Shown here piece by piece: positions 48,433-59,969 of a stretch of DNA of 64,000 nucleotides (position 1 is the stretch's first letter; every line of letters starts with the position of its first letter). Made by a program: the position numbers and the translations under genes. Under the pieces are notes generated by a model that saw only the letters and a list, made by a program, of their open reading frames with translations, searched no databases and was not told the origin of the DNA. This DNA is from Dichetophora obliterata (Eukaryota; Arthropoda; Insecta; Diptera; Sciomyzidae), in contig OY986440.1 in the NCBI GenBank assembly GCA_963920525.1, positions 15,144,298-15,208,297 on the forward strand. Reading direction: 5' to 3'.

Positions 48433-49017
48433 TATCACCACCAACGGAGAGACTTCCCTGCTGAGCGTGGCAGTTTGGGGTATTTATATCATAGCTTCTG
48501 TTATGTCTATTTGTCTATATTGATATTTAAATGTCTATGTCTATATGTCTATATTGATATTTAAACCGTTTTTTTTTTGTTATTACTAAAACGTTACCCT
48601 TCTTGACGGCTAACGGGGAGACCTAGAGCTCCAAACTCTAAAAACCTTTGAGGAACCTCTAATAACCACTAAGCTAAAACGAATTTAAAATTAACAAGGA
48701 AAACTAAAACCTCAAACGTACAAGAAAAAAAAAGAAAAAAAAACTGTATACAAACGGAAAATACAAAACTTAAATATGCACTTGAATAGGCTTAAAAATA
48801 TAAACTTAACATACTAACGTAAAATACCAAAACTTAAAATATGAACTTATAGTACCTTATTACCTTATATTAAGCTTGATAATCCGAACTTAATGTACTA
48901 AAGTAAAATACAAAACTTCAAATAGGAACTAGATTAAACTTAAAAATACAGACCTAATATACTAACGAAAAATACAAATCTTACTATAGGAACTAGAATA
49001 TACTAAAAAAATACAAA
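48433..49017. repeat. Spacer with decayed ACTTAA-rich repeats
   Basis: A diverged series around AAAATACAAAACTTAAATAT, spaced roughly 60 bp, leads into the 127-bp array. TGTCTATATTGATATTTAAA occurs twice near 48510 and 48550. No gene. Confidence 0.5.
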
Positions 49018-49325
49018 AAGACTTAATATGCCAACAAAAATACAACGACTTAAACTACACCCTCCAACAAAATAAAAATAAAACCTTAAGATGCCGTAAC
49101 CAAAGATAACATCTAAATTAATCTCACCTATTACACTGACCACCAAAACTTAATTTGTCAGCAAAAATACAACGACTTAAACTACACACTCCAACAAAAT
49201 AAAAATAAAACCTTAATATGCCGTAACCAAAGATAACATCTAAATTAATCTCACCTAATACACTGACCACCAAAACTTAATATGCCAACAAAAATACAAA
49301 GACTTAACATACACACTACTACAAA
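49018..49325. repeat. 127-bp tandem repeat, about 2.4 copies
   Basis: CAACGACTTAAACTACAC starts at 49043 and 49170, with a variant at 49297. ATGCCGTAACCAAAGATAAC is present in the first two copies. Very low divergence between copies. Confidence 0.8.
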
Positions 49326-49401
49326 ATAATAATGCAAACTTGAAATACTTGAAAATTATGATAGAGTTAAATTAGAACGAAATTAAGGGTAAAATTAAGG
49401 G

Positions 49402-49990
49402 TAAAACGAGATTTAAGCTGAAATTTAATTGAACTAAAATTAAAGTAAAATGAAAATTAAATTTTAAATTTAATTAAAACGAGATTAAAGCTGAAATTTA
49501 ATTGAACTAAAATTAAAGTAAAATGAAAATTAAATTTTAAATTTAATTAAAACGAGATTTAAGCTGAAATTTAATTGAACTAAAATTAAAGTGAAATGAA
49601 AATTAAATTTTAAATTTAATTAAAACGAGATTTAAGCTGAAATTTAATTGAACTAAAATTAAAGTAAAATTAAAATTAAATTTTAAATTTAATTAAAACG
49701 AGATTTAAGCTGAAATTTAATTGAACTAAAATTAAAGTAAAATGAAAATTAAATTTTAAATTTAATTAAAACGAGATTTAAGCTGAAATTTAATTGAACT
49801 AAAATTAAAGTAAAATGAAAATTAAATTTTAAATTTAATTAAAACGAGATTTAAGCTGAAATTTAATTGAACTAAAATTAAAGTAAAATGAAAATTAATT
49901 TTTAAATTTAATTAAAACGAGATTTGAAGTAAAATTTAATTAAAACGAACTTGAAATTAAAATTTACTTAAACTAAAATTAAACGAAAAT
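49402..49990. repeat. 73-bp AT-rich tandem array, about 8 copies
   Basis: The marker CGAGATT(T/A)AAGCTGAAAT recurs exactly every 73 bp, at 49407, 49480, 49553, 49626, 49699, 49772 and 49845, and degenerate at 49918. Each unit has the palindromic AAATTAAATTTTAAATTTAA. Copies differ by only one or two bases until the decayed right end. Confidence 0.9.
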
Positions 49991-50771
49991 GAAAATTAAA
50001 TTGGGCATTACATAAAACTTAAGTTATCAAATTAGAAATTGAAATTAGATGTATTTACAAAAAAAAAAAGAATAATTTTAAAATAAGTTTAGGTTTGGTA
50101 TTTTTGAAAGTAACCCCTGAGGGTAATAATTTAGGGCCACCCATTGTCCAGAGAATATTCTGTTAAGATACGTATAAATAAATATCTGTACAATCACCAA
50201 CATGAGTGGATATTAAATTATTTGGGAATGAAGAAAGGTAAGGTCATGTAAGGGGCTGCTGCACTTAGGTGCACGTATAGGGTTAATGAAATCAAATTTT
50301 TGTTCATTAACTGGTAGGGTGGGTGTAGACATGAGGGGAAATAACACCTTCCTCCCTCATACTACTCGGTGCATAGAGTCAACAGTTTGGTTTACGTTGC
50401 CTCTTTCGGGTTTTTTTTTTCTTCTCCTCTCTCCCATCCGTTTCCTGTTTCCGCCCATTTGAATTAAAATTAAAATAATTTGAATTTTAATTCAAATGAT
50501 TCCTTTCCGTTTCCTTTTATCGTCTGCATACAATTGACTTGTGCAGATCGCATCCCACGACTTCCTGACGAAGCAACCCCACGACCAATTTCCCTGAGCT
50601 AAGCTGAAGCATAGCTAGGTATGCAGACGCTCGCTAAGTCAGGAAGTGCCTCGTCATCCGGTTGCGGATGTCACGACGCTGCGAGGTGGATGGTCGGTCT
50701 GTCACACTCTTGACGTATGTGAACCGGGACATAAATCAATCCTCGTGTACACAAAAACCTTCTGCATATAG
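49991..50771. other. Gene-free spacer right of the 73-bp array
   Basis: No coding. It contains an ATTTGAATTAAAATTAAAAT palindrome (about 50457-50500) and an ACTTCCTGAC/GTCAGGAAGT inverted pair (about 50560 and 50635). Confidence 0.45.
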
Positions 50772-50774
50772 TAA

Positions 50775-51202
50775 AGGCTTGATTAACCAAGCGTAAGGTA
50801 ACGTAGCGTGACGTTGCCAATTGTCAAGCTAAAAATCTGTTTAATGATAAATGTGTACAAGTCGTTACCGAAATCGTAACGTGGCGTGACGCAGCGTAGA
50901 AGTCTGTAGAAAATAGATTTCTACGCAACGTTACGATTTTTGACAGTTCGACAGCTGTGGGAAAAGCGAAAAATGTTGTTTAAATTCACATTATTGTAAA
51001 TTTTAATACTATATAAGAAAAGATGCAGTCTTTTATTGACGAGGAAAAGTAAATAAGCCTACTAGAATAAAATGAGTGCCCTGTACTACGGCGCCTGCAC
51101 TACGTTGGATTACGATTTCGGTAATCGCTTAACCTCTAGGCAACGTTGCACTACGCTACATCCCGCTGCGCCACCTCACGTTACGCTTGGGTAATCAAGC
51201 CT
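50775..51202 (+). mobile_element. PIF/Harbinger-type MITE, family B copy 2
   Basis: Inverted ends AGGCTTGATTAACCAAGCG and (complemented) AGGCTTGATTACCCAAGCG. TAA flanks both sides (50772-50774, 51203-51205). Close to full-length similarity with 18874-19289. Confidence 0.85.
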
Positions 51203-51319
51203 TAAGGCTGTCCACAGTTTGAATACGAGCAGGTCTGCTATTTTCACGATTTGTTATTTTTACGCAAACTTACGTGTTTGCTTTGTTGTTGTTTTGCATG
51301 CAAACGCAAACACGAGTAA

Positions 51320-51771
51320 AGCTGGAACTGTAATAGAATTAACGTAATGTTGTCAACTGTCATCATGACGGGACGCAATGTAAGAAACCGTTATAAAATT
51401 TATAATAAAAGGTAACAGCCAGGCAGTTATTTGTCGTAAATAATTGCACGTTTCCGTACAGGTGTAATTAAAACTTCGTCATCCATAGCTGTAGATATAT
51501 AGAACTATCACATTAATAACGAAAACTCAACAAAAAACGTAGTTTCAACAATACACATTGCACACTAATCGAATCTAACCTCAATGTTCAGTTGCTTTTT
51601 GACAAGAAGTGATGTAAAGTAACGTAGAAATTCAAAATCCACGGATCTATACGTCCCGTCATGTAAGATTTTTTATAACCACTTGTATAAGAAAGCATTG
51701 TTTCAAATAATAACTGAAAGAACACACTTCTCAACGGACATTATATCACATTACCTTACTTCTATGATTCA
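51320..51771 (-). mobile_element. PIF/Harbinger-type MITE, family A copy 3
   Basis: TAA precedes it (51317-51319) and follows at 51772-51774. It shares CGTAAATAATTGCACGTTTC and ACTATCACATTAATAACG with the other two copies. The tips are the most diverged of the three (AGCTGGAACTGTAATAG), so this is probably the oldest copy. Confidence 0.7.
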
Positions 51772-52132
51772 TAAGGAAAGTAGCCCTCGGAAGTGTTTTT
51801 TGTACCTCGTATTTTTATGCAGGCGCATAATTACATACATTTATGCAGGTTGCATAATTATTTTGTCATATAGGAATGTTTACTGTTTCAGCAATAACAA
51901 ATGCTATAAATACGATTTGTTAAATGTGAGCTTAAACTGTGAATGAATAATTTTATAGTATTTTTCATGCACAACCTAACATATTAATGATTATACTATA
52001 TGTAGCAATACCCTTCGAATGGTGTATGATATGTTCCCGGATAAAAAAAATAACTATATAAAGAAATGTACCACAACGAAACAACCATTTTTGTATAAGG
52101 GGTATTCAAGAATCAGTGCACTTGCCAGTGCA

Positions 52133-52262
52133 GGGGCCCTATTCTGTTACTGTTAGTTTTAAAGTGAGCACGGTCTGTCACAAAAACTCACTGGTTTTCA
52201 GGCGGTTAGTTAATTCAGAAAAAGTGTTAACTTTAACACTCACAGTTACAGAATAGGGCCCT
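52133..52262. mobile_element. 130-bp MITE with GGGCCCTATTCTGT ends
   Basis: Inverted ends GGGGCCCTATTCTGTTACTG and (complemented) AGGGCCCTATTCTGTAACTG. A short centre has AACTCACTGG. No clean target duplication. Confidence 0.6.
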
Positions 52263-52689
52263 AGTTGAGGACTTGAGGACGTTTGCACTTTATAATAACA
52301 AAATACACTTTGTTGTTTTTAGCCGAACAAAATATCCATTAATGAACTAGTTATCGAGTTATAGATTTTTAAATTTTTTCTTGCTAAAAGGTCTATTCAA
52401 AAAACACCTATATCTCTGACATTATCACATGGATCTAAAAATTGATTGGTCATTGAAAAGGTAATTTAATTACATGTGCAATACAAATATCGTTGCAAGA
52501 ATATTTTAAATTTTATGAACAAATTTACATCATATTTGAATTTTTTAACTAAAAGAATGGTTATTGTCTGCTAAATTGGCGTCATTAAAGTACTAAAAAT
52601 CTATTGTATTCTTAAAGCCTAAATATTTACCCTTCGTTTGATATATTAAAATATCTTTATTTTATGCATATTAAAAAATTTCTAAATAC

Positions 52690-53660
52690 GTTTAGCAAAG
52701 CAGCTAAGGTAAATTTGCTTGAAATAACAACTTTTCGTACAAGGGCAAATCATTTCCACCATAAAACATCAAACAAATTACATATATTATATACCAGATA
52801 AAAAATAAATTTTTAAACTTCAATATTTTTTTTCTATAATACATAGTTGTGACTGTAATTTTTGAGAAAATAACGGTTTTATGCAAGCAAATATTTTACT
52901 TTTACATACAAATAGCTATCAAACATGAAATACTCAACGGATTGTATTTATTTAAAATATATATCAAAGCTTCATATATTACCTTTTATGTCATGCCTTA
53001 TTCATCAATATCGGTTATGTACTAAGAAAAATGCAGCCAGTTTTCTTAAAAGATACTTATTAAAATTAAATTTCTTAAAAAATCGATAATTTTAAAATAA
53101 ATCGACATATATAGTTTTCTTTCGAGTTTTTCTTTTTATTGAAAGAACTTCAAAAATTCATTTTTAAATCGTAGTGTACCGAAAATCGTAGTCTCCTTTG
53201 CAAAGTCTCAATTACAAAGCAGATCTAAGGTAATAATGCTTAAAATATCAAATTTTCGTACAGGGGAAAACTATTTCATCTCAAAAAATACCAAACAGCA
53301 TCAAATAAATCATATATATTATATAACAAATGAAAGATAAACTTTCAAGCTTCAGTAATTTTGTTTCGATTCTTCATAGCAATAAAGGTAGTGTTTGAGA
53401 AAATAGTGATTTAATACATGCAAATATTTTACTTTTGCATACAAATAGCTATAAAATATGATATACTCAACGGATTTTCTTTATTTTAATTTTGTGTGAA
53501 AGCTTTATGCATTACCTTTGAAATGTAACCTTAACAATTAATATCAGTTATACACTAAACACGTAAAATATAGCCAGTTTTCTTAAAAGATTTTATAAAA
53601 AAATTGTTTTCTTATAAACTCGATAGCTTGAAAACAAATCGATAAATCGATTTTTCCCTC
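52690..53660 (+). repeat. Diverged tandem duplication of about 520 bp upstream of Asator
   Basis: Two copies (about 52690-53120 and 53210-53660) share in order CAAAGCAG..CTAAGGTAA, TTTTCGTACA, CAAATATTTTACTTTT, ACATACAAATAGCTAT, TACTCAACGGATT and GCCAGTTTTCTTAAAAGA. They are roughly 75-80% alike by eye. No coding capacity. Confidence 0.7.
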
Positions 53661-53977
53661 CGCCATTTTTTATTTTTATTAAATGTACTTTACGAATCCG
53701 TTGTCGAATTGCGGCGCCCCTGCATTCATAGTCTCCCTGTGGAGTTTCATGGATTTAACGAAATTTAATTCAACTCGCGTTTAAATTGCAAGTTAATTTC
53801 AAGTTAACCCCAGCTTAGCTCGACAAGGAAACGTACTATTACTATCGAATAACTCGATAGTATTTGTTCGATAGCTCCCATCACTAATGATTTTTGGTTT
53901 TTTTTACAGCTGTTAGTTGTTTATTGTATTCTTTTTTGTATATGGTTATACTTGTTTTAATAATGCTTGTCTTGCAG

Positions 53978-54431
53978 AAATGATAAAAATGTTGAGGTGG
54001 CCCCACCATCAACAGCAATCGCAACGCCTTTCGCTGGAATCAACGTTGACAAACCTTGTACACAGCAACATCATCACCAACAGAAAAAGACACAACTCCG
54101 TTTACAGCCACCTTCCAAACCACCACCTCCTATAGATCAAACTAATCAGCAACAGTTAGTACCAGACGCCGCCCCAGCTGCTGTTGAGGAACGCCATCTA
54201 TTACAACGTTCAGCTACGCTGCCGGCCAACACTAAACGCCTAGGCATTCGAAATCGTGTGACGTTTCGTGTTCCCACAGCTGTGGTCGATCAGGGCGACA
54301 ATAACAACGTCAATAGTAGTTGCAACTCACCGGTAGCGGCGGCGACGGTGGCACAACAACATCAAGTTTTAATCAAAATGACATCGGAAGATCTCCTGCA
54401 ACCTGGTCACGTTGTAAAAGAGCGTTGGAAG
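53978..54431 (+). CDS. Asator: Asator exon 1 of those visible: N-terminal extension and start of the kinase domain
   Basis: Asator is the fly tau-tubulin kinase homologue, a CK1-superfamily Ser/Thr kinase associated with the mitotic spindle region. This exon follows the acceptor CTTGTCTTGCAG and stays open to the donor at 54432. It begins with one base completing a codon, so an upstream exon is expected; I cannot see it. The first part is low-complexity (Gln, Pro, Ala, Asn-rich, e.g. QLRLQPPSKPPPPIDQ). It ends with the conserved MTSEDLLQPGHVVKERWK. The ATG at 54378 is the start I would use for the conserved isoform; residues below are numbered from it. Whether the 133 upstream codons are translated is undetermined. 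Confidence 0.8.
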
Positions 54432-54706
54432 GTAAGGCTTCGTACTAAAATTAAGAAACGGAAACAGTAAACATTGTATCAGATTTAAATCAAAATTGGA
54501 TAGCCATATTTGTACTTTATTCTTTAAAAAAACTATTTTTTATTCAGTGAGCTGCAGTATTTTATTCTTTTGAACGTAGTTTTTTTAATTAACCTACAAG
54601 TTTTAAAGCCACTATCAAAGCAGATATTCAAATAATATCTTCTGCTATTGTTATCCAATTACATTAATTATTGTTTATTTTTTAATAACGTCCTTATAAA
54701 TGATAG
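54432..54706 (+). other. Asator: Asator intron 1 (275 nt)
   Basis: GT-AG intron, donor GTAAGGC, acceptor AATGATAG. It separates ERWK from VVRKIGGGG in phase 0. The pyrimidine tract before the acceptor is weak. Confidence 0.8.
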
Positions 54707-55075
<369 letters not shown>

Positions 55076-55137
55076 TGAAAATTTCTTATGTGTGTTTTTT
55101 GTGACTTAAACTTAATTTATTTTTTCTGTATTTTTAG

Positions 55138-55536
<399 letters not shown>

Positions 55537-55739
55537 TAGTTAGCTACATTAGAAGTAGTGCATAAAACAACTCTTTATAGTAGAGTATAAAACAACAGTT
55601 CAAACGAGCCCCTCAGTAAGCATTGAATAACTTTTTCAGAATAATTACGCCCCATTCTTTTGAAAGCCCCGTTCAAAGTTTGCCTAAGTGTTAAAACAAC
55701 ATTTCTATTTACTTAATCATTTAGTGCTGCAACCGTAAG

Positions 55740-56035
55740 TCCGTTTTGACCTCCTCTAAGAAATTGCAATAGCTTTTTTGCGCTTGCTGGCGCCAGTTAA
55801 AACTCCAAGTTTCGTCAGGTTGTCCCAGTCTTCGTCCTTCCAACGCAAATGCGGTACCGAATCGAATAACTTCTTCGATGGAGCCTCGTCTTTCACCCGC
55901 TCAACTTGACCTAGCCACTGAAGCTGCTGTTATTTTATGCGCTTGACTATGTCGATGTCGGCGTACAGTTCGTTTATTTCATCATTCCAACGCATTCCTA
56001 CTCGCCAATGACGCAGATTGTACCGTAGGGCTTAG
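55740..56035 (-). pseudogene. C-terminal relic of a non-LTR (RTE-like) reverse transcriptase
   Basis: The minus strand reads RYNLRHWRVGMRWNDEINEL, YADIDIVKRIK, a stop, then QQLQWLGQVERVKDEAPSKK and RWKDEDWDNLTKLG. This is the tail following the thumb in RTE-like elements (QRLRWLGHVER...GRP..RW.D). A plus-strand piece at about 56230-56270 (LIMPVLLYASQMWT) resembles the thumb of the same kind of element but in the opposite orientation, so the copy is rearranged. Confidence 0.6.
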
Positions 56036-56331
56036 AAAGGATCTTTGCGCTCCAAAAGCTTCTTAAATCTTATCATCTGAGCAGCTAAATGTCCAGGTTC
56101 GTGCCGTTTATAACAGGACGTGCATGATAAGTGACTGACATAATTAATGACACTTGCTAATAAAGCGTTAATTTTGTTCGTCGAGAGAGGGCTTTGTTTC
56201 TCACTCGTTTTTTGAGCCCAAAGTAACAGGCTTATCATGCCCGTCCTACTTTATGCATCACAAATGTGGACGTTTAACAGTTAAGTAAAGTAATGAAAAC
56301 ACTTTTGGAGCCTTGTGTTACATATTATATC

Positions 56332-58172
56332 ATATTATTATATTATTATATTATTATATTATTATATTATTATATTATTATATTATTATATTATTATATT
56401 ATTATATTATTATATTATTATATTATTATATTATTATATTATTATATTATTATATTATTATATTATTATATTATTATATTATTATATTATTATATTATTA
56501 TATTATTATATTATTATATTATTATATTATTATATTATTATATTATTATATTATTATATTATTATATTATAATATTATTATATTATTATATTATTATATT
56601 ATTATATTATTATATTATTATATTATTATATTATTATATTATTATATTATTATATTATTATATTATTATATTATTATATTATTATATTATTATATTATTA
56701 TATTATTATATTATTATATTATTATATTATTATATTATTATATTATTATATTATTATATTATTATATTATTATATTATTATATTATTATATTATTATATT
56801 ATTATATTATTATATTATTATATTATTATATTATTATATTATTATATTATTATATTATTATATTATTATATTATTATATTATTATATTATTATATTATTA
56901 TATTATTATATTATTATATTATTATATTATTATATTATTATATTATTATATTATTATATTATTATATTATTATATTATTATATTATTATATTATTATATT
57001 ATTATATTATTATATTATTATATTATTATATTATTATATTATTATATTATTATATTATTATATTATTATATTATTATATTATTATATTATTATATTATTA
57101 TATTATTATATTATTATATTATTATATTATTATATTATTATATTATTATATTATTATATTATTATATTATTATATTATTATATTATTATATTATTATATT
57201 ATTATATTATTATATTATTATATTATTATATTATTATATTATTATATTATTATATTATTATATTATTATATTATTATATTATTATATTATTATATTATTA
57301 TATTATTATATTATTATATTATTATATTATTATATTATTATATTATTATATTATTATATTATTATATTATTATATTATTATATTATTATATTATTATATT
57401 ATTATATTATTATATTATTATATTATTATATTATTATATTATTATATTATTATATTATTATATTATTATATTATTATATTATTATATTATTATATTATTA
57501 TATTATTATATTATTATATTATTATATTATTATATTATTATATTATTATATTATTATATTATTATATTATTATATTATTATATTATTATATTATTATATT
57601 ATTATATTATTATATTATTATATTATTATATTATTATATTATTATATTATTATATTATTATATTATTATATTATTATATTATTATATTATTATATTATTA
57701 TATTATTATATTATTATATTATTATATTATTATATTATTATATTATTATATTATTATATTATTATATTATTATATTATTATATTATTATATTATTATATT
57801 ATTATATTATTATATTATTATATTATTATATTATTATATTATTATATTATTATATTATTATATTATTATATTATTATATTATTATATTATTATATTATTA
57901 TATTATTATATTATTATATTATTATATTATTATATTATTATATTATTATATTATTATATTATTATATTATTATATTATTATATTATTATATTATTATATT
58001 ATTATATTATTATATTATTATATTATTATATTATTATATTATTATATTATTATATTATTATATTATTATATTATTATATTATTATATTATTATATTATTA
58101 TATTATTATATTATTATATTATATTATATTATTATATTATTTTATTATTATATTATTGTATTATATTATTAT
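56332..58172. repeat. 8-bp microsatellite (ATTATATT)n, about 1.8 kb
   Basis: Roughly 223 exact units from 56332 to 58120, entirely A and T. A single substitution (T to A at 56571) is the only one I found before the right end, where units slip (58121-58172). It is interrupted by the fold-back hAT, with remnants (ATTATTATACTATATTATT) on the far side at 61340-61360. Because 8 is not a multiple of 3 and the unit has no stop, all-Ile/Leu/Tyr frames of over 600 codons run through it; they are not genes. Confidence 0.97.
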
Positions 58173-58489
58173 CAGGGTTCGTATTTGCTCACTCATGAAG
58201 GTTCATGAATATGAAGGAATTTTTTGCTCCAAAAAAAACCTACTCATATTCATTTTTGTGAAGAGATGAGCAGATTTTTTTTGTTCATGAACTGAAAAAG
58301 AGCAAACTAGTTTGTGAACAAGAACATTTTTTACTCTTTCGAATAAACTGTTGCTATTCATCTCTTCTTCAATGTTTCACTTTTCGTTCGTTGGCTCTTC
58401 ATTTGTTCATGAATTTTCCACAAAGTGGTGAAGGCAACGGATGATACCCTCGTTCGTTTCGTTTAATTTTGTTTTTAGATACACACAAC

Positions 58490-59969
58490 CACGGTTGCCA
58501 CCTCAAATTCCCATAAAAAATACCTTTTTCCCACGAGAACAAAAAAAAAATTATCACAACAATTCCCATACCAAAATACTAAAAAAAAATCCCACGGCTA
58601 TTAAAAAATATCACAAAAAATACCACAAGTCTTTAAAATTGCCACAAAAATACCACGCATTAAAAAATACCACAGAAAATACCATACAAATTAAAAAATA
58701 TCACAAAAAATACCAAAAGTATTTAAAATTACCACAAAAATACCACAAAATTTATTAAAAATGTAAATCTTGCATACTTTTTTACATTGAATCACAAACA
58801 AATATTACACGTTAAATAAATAGAACATGTACAACTGTGATCAAAAATAGCAGTAAGACAAACAAAGTAGAATTAAAGCGTATATTAAGAAAGTCCGTAC
58901 ATGTATTTATTTTCAAAGTATGCCCAATTTAATTCAAAGCAGAGTTCCTTAAACAAAACTATTATTCTGACTGATTGAATTCAAAGGTTGAACAGAACAG
59001 AACCGTTATTTCATTTTAAAATTTTGCGACTCAATTATTTGTAGCATTTCTCAATAAACCGTGCTTAGCAGCAAAAATATAAATAAATAATAATAAAATA
59101 ATACATAAGAAAAAATGTTCTGCATTCCACTTCCGAGTGGAAGTTAAAATAATAATTGAATTCAATATTTGGTGTTCTATAAAACATATGTAACTTTTTT
59201 CATTTTACAATTGATTATATTAATAAATTAAATAATATACAAAAAGAAAAAGTGATATGTAGAACACCAAATATCGAATTCATTTATAATTCATTTTCAC
59301 TTTCACTCGGAAGTGGAGTGCAGAACATGCCTGATAATTGTTTTTGTGTCTGATTTTAATTTTTATGAATTAGTTTTACGCACTGCTATTATTTTGACTG
59401 CAGTTGTATTTACATTTAGCTGTCGATTTCTTAATTTTGTTCATTATGTTTAAAGTCGAACATATTATTTTTAAACAAATTATAATGATTTTTGTTAAAT
59501 ACAACCTTGTAAAATTTTTTGTTTGTGATAAGCGTTTTGCATGAAGAATCGCAGCTACCAAATCCGTCGAAGCTACGTTTAATGTGTTGCTGCGTTCGCT
59601 TTTTTTTAATTTGGATGCGTTTATACACATTCAATATATAACCAGGTGTGAAAAAGCGTGCGGAGATATTTGTACAAATATAACATTTTAAAACTGTAAA
59701 GAAACGAAGTTTTGCGCAAATATTGATTAAAAATCCTTAAAAATTAAAAATTCCCAAAAAAAATCACACGTAAATTAAAAAATACCATGCTGAATTAAAA
59801 AATACCATGAGAATATTTAATTCCCGCGGCAATTAAAAATTCCCAAAAAAAATCCCACCTGAATTAAAAAATACCATGCTGAATTAAAAAATACCATGGG
59901 AATTTTTAATTCCCACGGCAATTAAAAATTACCAAATATGGAATTTTTATACTAAAGGTGGCAACCGTG
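58490..59969. mobile_element. hAT-like element nested in the fold-back's left arm
   Basis: Inverted ends CACGGTTGCCACCT. CACACAAC flanks both sides exactly (58482-58489, 59970-59977). The right arm of the host fold-back (about 61000-61030) shows the corresponding unoccupied site, ACACACAACGCGTGCATG when complemented. Subterminal regions at both ends are built of AAAAATACCA and AATTCCCA repeats. No transposase. Confidence 0.88.
59117..59326. mobile_element. 210-bp palindromic MITE nested inside the nested hAT
   Basis: Inverted ends GTTCTGCATTCCACTTCCGA and (complemented) GTTCTGCACTCCACTTCCGA. A second inner pair (ATTTGGTGTTCT/AGAACACCAAAT) makes it nearly fully self-complementary. AT lies on both sides; the target duplication is unresolved. 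Confidence 0.75.

Noticed and set aside
47456..48523. Many 60-150 codon frames on both strands of the minisatellite
   Set aside because: Register changes with each unit type and stops recur; consistent with repeat structure, not with one protein.
47459..49990. A CRISPR array
   Set aside because: Units are contiguous tandem repeats without unique spacers, and the genome is eukaryotic.
56293..58269. Open frames of over 600 codons made of Ile, Leu and Tyr
   Set aside because: They run through the stop-free 8-bp microsatellite; several frames are open equally and there is no other coding signal.
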